Shown: positions 19,013 to 28,484 of the stretch, in pieces
Position numbering within the stretch: the stretch's first letter is position 1
Layout of the letters: every line of letters begins with the position of its first letter
Assembly: GCA_949422915.1 (NCBI GenBank)
Contig: CASPLF010000007.1
Coordinates: forward strand, 1-34,690
DNA: 34,690 nt
Direction of reading: 5' to 3'
From: an uncultured Mycoplasmatales bacterium
Lineage (GTDB): Bacteria > Bacillota_I > Bacilli_A > Mycoplasmatales > Mycoplasmoidaceae
Translations under genes and position numbers: made by a program
Notes under the pieces: generated by a model
What the model was told of the DNA's origin: nothing
Database searches by the model: none
What the model saw: the letters and a program-made list of their open reading frames with translations, nothing else

Positions 19013-19031
19013 ATTATAAGTAACACTTATA
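19013..19031 (-). promoter_or_regulatory. metG -10 box inside an inverted repeat
   Basis: TATAAT (19013-19018, minus) overlaps the inverted repeat TATAAGT-aac-ACTTATA at 19015-19031. A repressor or activator could bind there. The box is seven bases from the ATG. Confidence 0.45.
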
Positions 19032-19165
19032 TTTAAAGCATTTAGATTGATGATTTTTTTATTTTGTAGAAGAAAATAGATGAAAAATAAAAAAATTTTT
19101 TATTCATAAAACATTGAAAATATAGGGGTTTTTTGAATAAGTTAAAAATATTTTTTACAAAAATA

Positions 19166-19222
19166 ACCTATTAGAACCATAGGTATATATATGAAGGCAC
19201 AAATAGTACACTTGTGGCCTTC
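19166..19222 (+). promoter_or_regulatory. Inverted repeat, promoter and leader hairpin of the small coiled-coil gene
   Basis: ACCTAT and ATAGGT arms (19166-19171, 19179-19184) are separated by seven bases, and a TATATAT -10 candidate begins at the right arm. A hairpin follows in the leader: GAAGGCACAA at 19193-19202 pairs with TTGTGGCCTTC at 19212-19222, with one bulged G. The ATG is at 19249 behind AAGAAGGA. Together this suggests a regulated start. Confidence 0.5.
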
Positions 19223-19248
19223 AAAAAAAACACAAGAAGGACTACAAA

Positions 19249-19527
19249 ATGTTTAAAGAACAAGACATAATTTTATTGAATACATGAGAAGCTCTGAAAG
19301 AATTTATTAACAATACTAACTACAGAGATTCAAATGTGTTTGTCAAAGATAATTCTATAGTTGCTCATAAGAGTAATCTATATCATGCGCATGAAGAACA
19401 ACCAAAATGAGCTGCTATTATGGAAAGAAGAATCTTTGATACTCTTAATAAAATTGACTCTCGTTTAACTAATGTAGAAAATAAACTTGATAATGTGATA
19501 AGAGTTAATAATCTTAAGACTGAATAA
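19249..19527 (+). CDS. Small protein with C-terminal coiled coil, unknown function
   Basis: 92 aa when UGA is Trp; too broken to be seen in the standard code. It starts MFKEQDIILLNTWEALKEF behind a good ribosome site (AAGAAGG, spacing about eight). The C-terminal third, ERRIFDTLNKIDSRLTNVEN, has heptad spacing of hydrophobic residues and a short coiled coil. No signal peptide or membrane segment is seen. Such short coiled-coil proteins resemble in design the UPF0134/DUF16 proteins of Mycoplasma pneumoniae, but I cannot show homology. The complex leader and its place just before recA are noteworthy. Confidence 0.7.
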
Positions 19528-19556
19528 TGAGTTTATTTATTGTGTTAATTAACATG

Positions 19557-19578
19557 AATTGCATTAATTAATGCAATT
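19557..19578. promoter_or_regulatory. 22-bp perfect palindrome upstream of recA
   Basis: AATTGCATTAATTAATGCAATT is symmetric over its whole length and lies between the small coiled-coil gene and recA. No T run follows it, so it is not a typical terminator. It could be an operator for recA or an RNA hairpin. Confidence 0.5.
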
Positions 19579-19666
19579 ACATCAGGAATTAAGTTTTATA
19601 CTAATATAGTATTTTGTTAGTTCCATTATGAAAAAAAATAAAAAGTTGAAAGGAAAATGTAATAAA

Positions 19667-20668
19667 ATGAACGAACAAAAAATATTTGATGAAGCTATTA
19701 AGCAGATTCAAGAACAGTTTGGCAAAGGTTGCATTGCAAGCTTTTCCAAAAATGCAGGTAATGTGGATGTGATCCCATCAGGTAGTTTGCAATTAGATAA
19801 TGCATTAGGGGTTGGAGGATATCCTAAAGGAAAGATCATTGAAATTTATGGAAACGAATCTTCTGGTAAATCTACTCTTGCTATGCAAGCGGTTGCGTCT
19901 TGTCAAAGAATTAATGGCAAGTGTGCTTATATTGACGTAGAACACTCATTAGATGCTAAATATTGTGAAGTGAATGGTATTGATCTATCAAAACTATTGT
20001 TGGCTCAACCAGATTCAGGAGAACAAGCATTTGCGTTGATTGAAGCTTTAGTAAAAACAGGAATGATTGATTTAATCATAGTAGATTCAGTAGCTGCTCT
20101 TGTGCCGCAAGCTGAAATTGATGGAGAAATTTCTGATCAGACTATTGGCTTACATGCAAGACTTATGTCAAAAGGATTAAGAATACTTGAAACACTACTT
20201 GCAAAATATAACACTACAATAATTTTCATTAATCAAATTCGTGAAAAGATTGGAGTAATGTTTGGCAACAATGAAACAACTACAGGAGGACGTGCTTTAA
20301 GATTCTATTCATCAATTAGAATTGAACTTAAACGTGCTGAATTAATTAAAAGAGGAAATGATTGCATTGGCATTAAATCATGTGCTAAGATTGTTAAAAA
20401 CAAGTTAGCTCCTCCTTTAATGAGGGCTTACATTGAAATTTATTTCAATGAAGGAATTGATCATACTATGGAAATAATTGATTATGCTCTTGAAATGAAT
20501 GTTATCGAAAAAAGGGGTGCATGATATTATTACAAAGATAAAAAGATTGGACAAGGTAAAGATGCTACGAAGAAAACATTGTTAGACAACCTTGATGTCT
20601 TTGAGGACATTAAACAAACTTGTTTAAATCTTAAAAAATCTAATGAGGAAGTAAAACAACCTAAATAA
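19667..20668 (+). CDS. recA: Recombinase RecA
   Basis: 333 aa from ATG 19667. RecA forms filaments on single-stranded DNA and drives strand exchange. The Walker A is GNESSGKST (62-70), with Asn where most have Pro. The LIIVDSVAALVPQAEIDGEI strand and the INQIREKIGVMFGNNETTTGG loop 2 region match RecA, as does KIVKNKLAPP. Only a modest C-terminal tail (KKSNEEVKQPK) is present. An in-frame ATG at 19628 would add 13 Lys-rich residues. I prefer 19667 because AAAGGAA lies 12 bases before it and RecA family starts match MNEQKIFDEAIKQ. ruvA follows after 72 bases with its own ribosome site. Confidence 0.96.
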
Positions 20669-20740
20669 TTTGGGTTGTATATTACAAAATTAATTTGAAC
20701 TTATATAGTTCTATTTTTATATCACTGAAAGGAAATAAAT

Positions 20741-21340
20741 ATGGTTTCATACATTATTGGAAAAATTACATCATTAAATAAAAAAACTATTACTGTAGAA
20801 AGTAATTGAACAGGATATGTAATAAATGTTACTAACCCAGAATTATTTGAATTGGGTAAAGTAAGAAAAATTTATTTACATAAACATACTTCTTTAACAA
20901 ATAAAAATTCTGTTAACGAAGAATATTATGGTTTTGTTAACTATGATCAGAAAGAAATGTTTTTAAAATTGCTATCTCTAAACGGCATTGGTCCAAAAAC
21001 AGCGGTTCAAATTTTGAAAAATGATTTGTCATTAATCAAAAATATGATTTTAAGCAAAGATGTTAAAGGACTAAGTGCATGTCAATCTATAAACGAAAAG
21101 GTTGCAAGACAAATGATTGACAACATTGAGATTTCTTCTAAAGAAGGATTAAAAACAAATCAAAAAATTTCAGAGCTTATTAGTGCTCTTGAATCGTTGG
21201 GCTATCAAAAGAATGAAATTGAAGATGTCATTAGTAATAAAGAAATTATTGGTGATGCTTCAATTGATTTGTCAGATCTTGTTTCAAATGCCATTAAATA
21301 CATTGCAATAAAAGCAGATGGAATTAGTAAGACCGCATAA
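20741..21340 (+). CDS. ruvA: Holliday junction DNA helicase subunit RuvA
   Basis: 199 aa. The N-terminal OB domain (MVSYIIGKITSLNKKTITVE) contains one UGA Trp that breaks the standard reading. Helix-hairpin-helix motifs follow (LLSLNGIGPKTAVQIL, then SINEKVARQMI), and the C-terminal three-helix domain (ISALESLGYQKNEIEDVI) contacts RuvB. RuvA binds the four-way junction and loads RuvB. AAAGGA precedes the ATG. The last 23 bases overlap ruvB, so the pair is translationally coupled. Confidence 0.95.
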
Positions 21341-22235
21341 TCTTTCTGAGTTTAAAGGTAAAAAAGAGATAAAGGACAATGTCTCTGTTTACATAAAATC
21401 TTCTTTAAAAAATAATACTACACTTGATCATTGTTTATTTTATGGTTTAGCAGGTACTGGCAAAACAACACTAGCTTTAATAATTGCTAATGAACTAAAT
21501 CAAAAAATCAAAATTGTACAAGGTGGAAATATTCAAAAACCAACAGATATTATTAATATTGTTTTGTCTTTGCATGAAAAAGACGTCTTATTCATTGATG
21601 AAATTCATGCAATAAATCCACAAGTTGTAGAATTGTTGTATTCAATTACTGAAGATTTTGCAATTGACATAAACTTAGGAAAAGATTTTAACTCAAAATT
21701 AACAAGAGTTAAAATACCTCATTTTACATTAGTTGGAGCTACAACTAATTTAGGTAAGATCCCTAGAGCATTTGAAGAAAGATTTGGAATTATTATTTAT
21801 TTTGGCCCTTATAGTAAAGAAGAAATTTTAGAAATAATTAATTTTTATTGTAAAAAATACAAAATTGAAATTTCAGACAAAGACAAAGATTTAATAGCAG
21901 CCAACTCTAAGGGCATACCAAGAATTGCTAATAAAATTATTCGTAGAGTAAAAGATTTTAAATCAATAGATGATAAAGTCTCTATAAAAACTATTTTAAA
22001 ACGATTAGGTATTATTAAAAACGGAATAAATGAATTAGATTTAAAATATTTAGAATCTCTAAATGAATTTAATTCACCTGTAGGAATTAAAACAATTTCT
22101 CATGCCATTATGATTGATGAAAACACAATTGAACAAAAAATAGAGCCATATTTAATTCAATTAAAATATATCAACAAAACTAGTAAAGGTCGTTGTTTAA
22201 CAGACAATGGTAAAAACTTCTTAGCTAAGATTTAA
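21318..22235 (+). CDS. ruvB: Holliday junction DNA helicase ATPase RuvB
   Basis: 305 aa, AAA+ motor for branch migration. Walker A is GLAGTGKTT, Walker B LFIDEIHAI, sensor 1 GATTNLGKIPRAFEERFG with the arginine finger, and sensor 2 GIPRIANKIIRRVKD. The winged-helix C-terminus shows the usual late GRCLTDNGKNFL. It is a little shorter than many bacterial RuvB, mostly at the N-terminus (starts MELVRPHNLSEFKG). It starts inside ruvA and its 3' end overlaps the 3' end of dinB on the opposite strand by 11 bases. RuvC is not in the window; RecU downstream probably does the cutting. Confidence 0.96.
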   Translation: MELVRPHNLSEFKGKKEIKDNVSVYIKSSLKNNTTLDHCLFYGLAGTGKTTLALIIANELNQKIKIVQGGNIQKPTDIINIVLSLHEKDVLFIDEIHAINPQVVELLYSITEDFAIDINLGKDFNSKLTRVKIPHFTLVGATTNLGKIPRAFEERFGIIIYFGPYSKEEILEIINFYCKKYKIEISDKDKDLIAANSKGIPRIANKIIRRVKDFKSIDDKVSIKTILKRLGIIKNGINELDLKYLESLNEFNSPVGIKTISHAIMIDENTIEQKIEPYLIQLKYINKTSKGRCLTDNGKNFLAKI

Positions 22236-23412
22236 GTTTATCGGCTGTTTTCAAAATATTTATAGAAAATTTATTATTTACATCATCAATTATTTTTTTA
22301 ATATTATTAACTTTTGTCTTTGGTTTTGGTGATTGATCAAACAAATTATTTTCTCTGTCATCAATTTTTTTCAAATTTGAAATACCAACGCCAATCAAAC
22401 GAATTTTTCTGTTAGAAAAAAATTCTGTATACATATTTAAAAAATAAACATACATCATTTCTTGATCATTGATATGTTTTGGCAAGGTTTTGTTTTTAGA
22501 AGTTAAAATGAATTTCGGACTTTTAATAAACACAGATAAGGTCTTACCCTCTAAATCATAATAATTTAATTCATCACATATTTCTTGAGTAAATTTTTTG
22601 ATATAGATTTTAATTTCATTAAAATCGTTTGTATCATTTAACAATGTTCTACTTTTGCTGATTGATTTAGGTTCTCCATAAGAGTAGACCAATTCATCGT
22701 CTCCGATACCATTAGCGTTATTGATAAAATAATCTTTGTTATTTCCAAAAATTGATGATAGCAAAGATAGATCCTTACATTTTGCTAAATCTCTAATTGT
22801 TGTTATGCCGTTTTGAATTAATTTTTTTTCAGAAGATTTACCAACAAAATACATATTGCCAATCGGTTGAGGTCAAATTATCCTTTTTATATCTTCTTGA
22901 GAAAAAATCTGAGTAATACCCATCGGTTTCTTATAGTCACTTCCCATTTTTGCTAAAAATTTATTGTAAGATATACCGATTGATACATTTAAACTTAATT
23001 TGGTTTTAACCAATTTTTGAATCTTTTGAGCGATCTTTAGTGGAGTGTTAGTAGTGGTTACTAAATTAGTAATATCCATGTAACACTCATCAATAGATGC
23101 ATATTCTATTTTATTAGAAATGTGTTCTAGTAACAAATCAATAAATTGTCTAGAATAAGATTCATAAAGTTCAAATTTATGTGAAACAACAACCGCTTCT
23201 GGACAAAGATTTTTGACCATAAAAATAGGCATCGCAGCTTTAATTCCATATTTTCTAGCTTCATAGTTTGGACTAGCTACAACAGAGCGTTTAGTCACTC
23301 CGCCAACTACAATAGGTTTACCTCTTAACGATGGATTATTAGCTTCTTCGCATGATGCAAAGAATGCGTTGATGTCAATATGAATAATTACTTTTTTATT
23401 TGTACTTGACAT
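22225..23412 (-). CDS. dinB: DNA polymerase IV (Y-family)
   Basis: 395 aa with UGA Trp. A translesion polymerase. Palm motifs are IIHIDINAFFASCEE (catalytic Asp near residue 12) and IEYASIDECYMDIT (second Asp-Glu pair). The fingers show GKPIVVGGVTKRSVVASPNY, and the thumb has KPMGITQIF. A little-finger domain follows, ending NKFSINILKTADKLKS. No clear C-terminal clamp-binding QxxLF-type motif is seen except NLFDQSP. It starts inside the end of tlyA (17-base overlap), and both are read leftward. Confidence 0.95.
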
Positions 23413-24130
23413 AAATTAGATATTCCTTGTTACCCTTACGACCTAATATAGGGGACTCACATAAGCCTAAAATCTTAAAATGATTTTTATTCAATATGTT
23501 TTCGATTTTTTGGATTATTTTTTTTCTTGTTTCTTCATTTGTAACAACACCATTAAAATTTTTAATTTTAATGTCTTCTAGTTCAAATTGTGGTTTGATT
23601 AAAAATACACCATTATATGAATAATCAAACAAGGTTAACAACTTATCAATGATTTTGATCAAAGAAATAAAAGAAACATCGCACAAAACAAAATCAACTT
23701 TTTCTTCAAAAATATCTTTTTTAATGTTTTTGAAGTTAGTTTGCTCAAATAACTTTACTTTAGAATTATTTCTTAAAGATTGATGCATTTGGTCTGTCCC
23801 TACATCTATTGAATATACTTTGTTAGCTTTATTCATTAAAGAAACTTGTGTAAATCCACCAGTTGATGAACCAATGTCTAACACAACTTTATTTTTTAAA
23901 TCAATTTTAAATTCATTGATTGCATGAACAAGTTTATAAGCTGCTCTGCTAACATAATCATCATTATTGTTAATTGTTATTTTATCTTTATTAGTAACCA
24001 TAAAGTTAGGCTTGTTAATAATAATGCCATTAACAGTCGCGTTTCCTTCTTTAATTAAGTCTTGTGCCTTGTTTCTAGATTCAACAAGTTTACTTGTTAC
24101 TAAAAAACTATCAAGTCTAACTTTATTCAT
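23396..24130 (-). CDS. tlyA: TlyA-family rRNA 2'-O-methyltransferase/hemolysin homologue
   Basis: 244 aa. An S4 RNA-binding domain (about 1-60, RLDSFLVTSKLVESRNKAQD) is joined to an FtsJ-type Rossmann methylase: motif I VLDIGSSTGGFTQ (about 83-95), then DVSFISL and LIKPQFELE. TlyA methylates 16S/23S rRNA in other bacteria; the name hemolysin is historical. It shares an overlapping divergent promoter with the gene at 24179 and precedes dinB on the minus strand. Confidence 0.93.
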   Translation of the reverse strand: MNKVRLDSFLVTSKLVESRNKAQDLIKEGNATVNGIIINKPNFMVTNKDKITINNNDDYVSRAAYKLVHAINEFKIDLKNKVVLDIGSSTGGFTQVSLMNKANKVYSIDVGTDQMHQSLRNNSKVKLFEQTNFKNIKKDIFEEKVDFVLCDVSFISLIKIIDKLLTLFDYSYNGVFLIKPQFELEDIKIKNFNGVVTNEETRKKIIQKIENILNKNHFKILGLCESPILGRKGNKEYLIYVKYK

Positions 24131-24145
24131 AAATATTTATTAAAT

Positions 24146-24153
24146 AGTATAAT
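24146..24153. promoter_or_regulatory. Overlapping divergent -10 boxes (tlyA and Bax-inhibitor-like gene)
   Basis: TATAAT on the plus strand (24148-24153) overlaps TATACT on the minus strand (24146-24151). The two genes start 48 bases apart, so one polymerase at a time could bind and their expression may compete. Confidence 0.5.
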
Positions 24154-24178
24154 TTAAATTAATTCAAAGGAGTATTAA

Positions 24179-24946
24179 ATGGAAAATTTAAATGCAAAAT
24201 ATAAGGTAGTAACCCAAACTCAATCTTCTATATTAACAAGAAGTTTTTTGGTTGCTGGACTATCATTCCTATTAATTTGTTTAATTGGATTAGGATTTGG
24301 AAAATTATTTGAATATGAAATATATGAAAAAGGTAACTTATCTGTAGTTAACTCTCTTTATATGATTAGTATTCTTTTAATCTTTATTTCTATGTTTGGT
24401 TCAATGTTAGTCTTTAGAAATTTATTGAACCAGAAAACAAGTAAAATCATATTCTGAATTGGGTTGTATTGTTTAGCTCAAGGTATAGGGTTTGGTATGT
24501 TGTTTTCATTATTTGCTCAAGATTCTTGAACATTAATTTTAATATTTGGAGTTTCAGGAATAATGTTTATTCTATGTGCCATTATTGGATATTTCATGAG
24601 CGCTAATGCTGCATTTAGTTTAATGAAAATGTTAAGTATTGGTTGAATTGTAACATTTGTATTAATGATTTTAATGTTTATTCCAATGATCATTATGTTA
24701 TCTATTGGTGGTTCATATGCAGGATTCCAATGATATTATTCATTAATTATGGGAATCTTTTGTTTATTGTTTATGGGTTACATCTCTTATGATGTATGAA
24801 TGATCTCTAAAACTAGTGAATTTGCACAAATCGCTGATTCAAGAGCATTCAATAATTTAAGTTTGTTCTTTGGTTATAGATTATTAATAGACTTCGTTGG
24901 TCTATTCTGAACTATAGCGTCTCTTATTTTAAGGTTTAGAAGATAG
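24179..24946 (+). CDS. Bax inhibitor-1-like multi-spanning membrane protein
   Basis: 255 aa in UGA-Trp code; about seven hydrophobic helices. A soluble N-terminus (VTQTQSSILTRSFLVAGLSF) leads into the first helix. The late motif GYISYDVWMISKT, then ADSRAFNNLSLFFGYRLLID, is the Bax1-I/UPF0005 signature region, with the Asp that senses pH or Ca in other members. Role in bacteria is unclear (ion leak, stress). AAGGAG lies seven bases before the ATG. Its stop overlaps the GTG of recU by one base (TAGTG). Confidence 0.88.
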
Positions 24947-25437
24947 TGAGTAATGCTAATCGTGGCATGTACGCAGAAGAATTAGTTAATAGAACTAATT
25001 CTTATTATTATGAACATGACATTGCCTTAATTGAAAAAAGATATATACCCATAAAGATAATTAAAACACTTAATGAAAATACCATAATAGGCAAACTATT
25101 GGCAAAGTCATATGTTGACTATTGTGGAATTTATAAAGGTAAACACATTGAATTTGAAGTTAAGCAAACAAATAACAATAATTTTGATCTTTCATTAATT
25201 AAACAACACCAATTAAAACATTTAATCAACAATAAAAGACACGGAGGAGTTGCGTTTATTATTGTGTATTTTAATTCTTTAGAACAATTTTATTTAATAT
25301 CAATTGATAATATTCTTGAGTGAAAAGAAAACAACAAATCTAATACAATCAAACATGAATTTATTAAAGATAAATGTCAATTAATTGAAATTTCTTTTCC
25401 GGGGATAATTGATTATTTACCGTTTATTGGATTATAA
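24946..25437 (+). CDS. recU: Holliday junction resolvase RecU
   Basis: 163 aa from a GTG start that overlaps the previous stop (TAGTG), which implies translational coupling. Family features: MYAEELVNRTNSYYYEHDIA with the conserved Glu, DYCGIYKGKHIEFEVKQT with the catalytic Asp-x-n-Glu-x-Lys, then IKQHQLKHLINNKRHGGVAF. The ends are short compared with the ~200-aa Bacillus protein, as in other mycoplasmas. It works after RuvAB to cut the junction. Its nearness to ruvAB and recA makes a complete recombination set. There is one UGA Trp near the C-terminus. Confidence 0.92.
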
Positions 25438-25473
25438 AAGTTAATTTATACTACTTACAAGCATAGCATATCA

Positions 25474-25479
25474 TATAAT
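25474..25479 (+). promoter_or_regulatory. -10 box for leaderless 84-aa gene
   Basis: TATAAT ends six bases before the ATG at 25486, with no Shine-Dalgarno. Confidence 0.5.
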
Positions 25480-25485
25480 TTAAAT

Positions 25486-25740
25486 ATGAGTAAATATCAT
25501 TACAATATTGAAAAGAAAGAAACTAAAACAAATCCTGGTGTTATTAACTTAACAAAAGTTAAAAAAACCGAAACAGTCAATGGTGGCAGAAAACCTCCAA
25601 AAGTTTCTCTTCGTAATCTTTTTATTCAATTTATGAATAAACAAGAAGAATTTAATAAACGTCAAGAACAGTTTAATAAACGTCAAGAAGAATTTAATAA
25701 AACTGTTATAGATACTTTCAAACGTAATAATCTCAAATAA
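25486..25740 (+). CDS. Small basic protein with tandem coiled-coil repeats, unknown function
   Basis: 84 aa. The N-terminus is charged and probably disordered. The C-terminus carries three repeats of a heptad unit (KQEEFNK, RQEQFNK, RQEEFNK) that would form a short coiled coil and come from a tandem 21-base DNA repeat. An independent TATAAT is six bases upstream. It has no recognisable domain. It resembles in design the 92-aa protein at 19249 and mycoplasma DUF16/UPF0134 proteins. The repeat could expand or shrink by slippage. Confidence 0.65.
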   Translation: MSKYHYNIEKKETKTNPGVINLTKVKKTETVNGGRKPPKVSLRNLFIQFMNKQEEFNKRQEQFNKRQEEFNKTVIDTFKRNNLK

Positions 25741-25779
25741 ATTTTTCAAAGAACTTTTATTTATCTACACTGTAAAATA

Positions 25780-25810
25780 AAAACCAACACTTAATCACGG
25801 TGTTGGTTTT
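25780..25810. terminator. Bidirectional terminator between the 84-aa gene and HU
   Basis: An 11-bp perfect stem (AAAACCAACAC at 25780-25790, GTGTTGGTTTT at 25800-25810) with a nine-base loop and A/T tracts on both sides. It serves HU on the minus strand and the small gene on the plus strand. Confidence 0.85.
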
Positions 25811-25833
25811 TATTAATCAATTTTATCTAACTA

Positions 25834-26118
25834 TTAAAGAACTGCTTCTTTTAATGATTTAGAAACTCTAAACTTAACAACTTTTTTAGCTGGTACTTTA
25901 ATTTGTTTTCCAGTTTGAGGGTTTCTCATCATTCTAGCTTTACGGCTAATTAATTTTAATTTTCCTAAGTTGCATACTCTGCAAGTTCCGCTTGATTTAA
26001 CTTCTTTGCAAGCTACATCGTTTAAGCAGTTTAATACAGCTTTTACACTCTTAGTAGGAAGATCAGTTTGATCTGAAATTTTTTTAATGATTTGATTCAT
26101 TGTTAATGGTTTTGACAT
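25834..26118 (-). CDS. hup: HU-family DNA-binding protein
   Basis: 94 aa. A basic histone-like dimer that bends DNA. The N-terminal helices (MNQIIKKISDQTDLPTKSVK) are followed by the DNA-binding beta arm with GKLKLISRKARMMRNPQTGK and the Arg/Pro tip (R-N-P-Q-T-G), and a Lys-rich C-terminus. The Cys pair (TCRVC) before the arm is unusual for HU. AAGGAG and an AT-rich spacer precede the ATG. Confidence 0.95.
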   Translation of the reverse strand: MSKPLTMNQIIKKISDQTDLPTKSVKAVLNCLNDVACKEVKSSGTCRVCNLGKLKLISRKARMMRNPQTGKQIKVPAKKVVKFRVSKSLKEAVL

Positions 26119-26161
26119 ATTTTTCTTATTTCTCCTTATGTAATATATTATATTGTTTTTG

Positions 26162-27148
26162 CTATTTGATAATCTTTTTTATAACATTTTTTACAAAATG
26201 CTTTGGATTTTGATTTTTGTATAAAACCTTATAAATTTCTTCTAAAACCGGAGCATCTATCATGTTTGTTTTAATAATCTCATAAGCAATTTTAGTCGCT
26301 GAGAAACCTTCAACAGTTTTTTTGTTAATTTGAAGAGTTTTTGCTAATCCAATTTGAGCAATTGACTTACCAAATGAAAAGTTTCTTGATTTAGAATCGG
26401 TACAAGTTAGATAAATGTCACCTATTCCGCAAAAGTTAGCAATTGTTTTTACATTGCCACCTAGTTTATCAACGATAGTAGATATTTCTTTAGTAGCTTC
26501 TGCTAACATAGCTGCACGTGTATTAATAGATGTATGCAATTCGTATGCCAACCCAAGAGCGATAGCCATAACATTTTTAAGAGAAGCCATAATTTCTGCA
26601 CCTCTTTCATCTGTTGTAACAACACACTTAAATGTTTGATTGTTAAATAAATTAGCAACAAGTTTAGCAATTTTTGCTTTTGTAGATACACAATTAACCA
26701 TTGTTGGTTGGTTATTAAATACTTCAACAGCAAATGATGGTCCTAATAAAGAAACAAAACCTTTAGAAAAACCTCTAATGATTTTTTTAATAGATCTTGA
26801 TCAAACGTTGTTTGTTTCAGGGTTAAAACCTTTAGCGACATTGATATATACAGGTTTAGCTGTTAAGAATTTTACAAATTTTTTAACTGTTGACTCAATA
26901 TACAAGCTTGGTACCGCAATTAAAACATATGAAGGTCTAAAGTTAATAACATCATTTGGGTTAATTGTAGCAATTGGTGCTTTAACCATTTTCTTATTAC
27001 CGAAATATTTAGTGTTTAGACCTTTAATTAAATCTTTATTTTCACATTCATCAATACCATACATTAAAACTTCGTGTTTGTTTTTTAACAAAACATTCGC
27101 TAACGCTGTTCCTCATGCACCTGTTCCTAGAATTGCTATTTTTGCCAT
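26162..27148 (-). CDS. gpsA: Glycerol-3-phosphate dehydrogenase [NAD(P)+]
   Basis: 328 aa with UGA Trp. Reduces dihydroxyacetone phosphate to sn-glycerol-3-phosphate for phospholipid synthesis. The N-terminal Rossmann motif GTGAWG at 8-13 uses a UGA Trp. The catalytic-domain signature SLKNVMAIALGLAYELH with Lys, and the later GIGDIYLTCTD and KTVEGFSATK, are clear. It follows der by one base (der stop 27150, ATG 27148), so the pair is probably one transcript. Confidence 0.95.
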
Positions 27149-27149
27149 A

Positions 27150-28484
27150 TTATCTATCCTTCTTAATTCCTCTTATACGAGAATTCTTGTCCTTAAAATA
27201 TATTGTAATAGGTACATCTGTAAAACCAAAAGAATTTCTAATTTGGTTTTCAAGATATCTTGCATAGCTAAAGTGAACATATTTAGGATCATTTCCAAAT
27301 ATAACGAACGTTGGAATTTGACTTTTTACTTGAGTTGCATATGAAATATTAAATCTATTTCCTTTAAATTTTGGAGGAGGGTTTAAAATTTCAGCTTTTG
27401 CTAATACATCATTCAATATTGAAGTAGAAACTGAAATTTTTAATTGTTGTTTTATTTTTTCAATTGTCTTAAAAATAGCAGTAACTTTTAGATTATCTTT
27501 AGCACTAATAAAAATAACGGGAGCTCAAGTAATGTAATGAAATTTATTTCTAATTAATTTTGTAAATTCAGTTACTGTTTTAGAAGTTTTATTTTTAATC
27601 TTATCTCATTTATTTACAACAATAATTGTTGGAATATTAGCATCAAATGCTAATCCGCCAATGATTTCATCTTGTTCGTTAAAGTCTTCGCTACCATCTA
27701 AAACTAACAAAATTAAATTACTTCTAGAAATTGCATCTTGTGTACGTGATAAAGCAAATTTTTCAATATGATCAGTTATTTTAGATTTACGTTTGATACC
27801 TGCTGTATCAATGATTGTGTAATCTTTTCCATCATATTTAAAGTCACAATCAATTGAATCACGAGTAGTCCCAGCAATGTTTGAAACAATTACACGCTCT
27901 TCATGAACTAACGAATTCACTAATGTTGATTTACCAACATTAGGTCTACCAATTACACAAAATGCAGTTTTATCAAGCTCAATTTTATTTGCTGAAGGGT
28001 TGAAGTTTTTTACAACAACATCTAATAGATCTCCTATGCCAATAGAATGTTCAGCAGAAACATAATAAGGCTTACCAAAACCCAATGAGTAATAAAGTCT
28101 TTCGTATGTGCCTTGTTTGTTTTCGGATTTATTAACAGCCAATATTACATTCTTTGCTTTATTCTTTTTAAGTAACTTTGCAACATAAAAATCATCCTTA
28201 TTGATTCCGTCTTTTTCAGAAACTAGAAAAATGATGATTGATGCTTCTTTAATTGCAAACAAGACTTGATTTTCAATGTTTTGTTGAAAAATCATCTTAT
28301 CATTTGTTAATCCGCCTGTATCAATAATAGTAAATTCTTTACCTAATCATGTGGCTTGCCCATATATACGATCACGTGTGACACCTGGTGTGTCACTAAC
28401 AATTGATTTCTTCTTAAGAATTGTTCTATTAAAAAGTGTAGATTTACCAACGTTTGGTTTACCAACTATTGCAACCTTAAACAT
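27150..28484 (-). CDS. der: Ribosome-associated GTPase Der (EngA)
   Basis: 444 aa, essential for 50S assembly. It has two tandem G domains: first G1 GKPNVGKS (8-15), G3 DTGG, G4 NKSE; second G1 GRPNVGKS near 179-186, G3 DTAG, G4 NKWD with a UGA Trp. A C-terminal KH-like domain follows, with [18 protein letters not shown] and KDKNSRIRG. The ATG at 28484 overlaps the cmk stop by eight bases. Transcribed with cmk and gpsA. Confidence 0.97.

Noticed and set aside
19193-19222. Transcription terminator
   Set aside because: The hairpin is followed by A, not T, on the plus strand, and the T run on the minus strand lies before it.
26415-27344. Long plus-strand ORF (26640-27344) over gpsA and der
   Set aside because: Antisense shadow of two well-supported genes.
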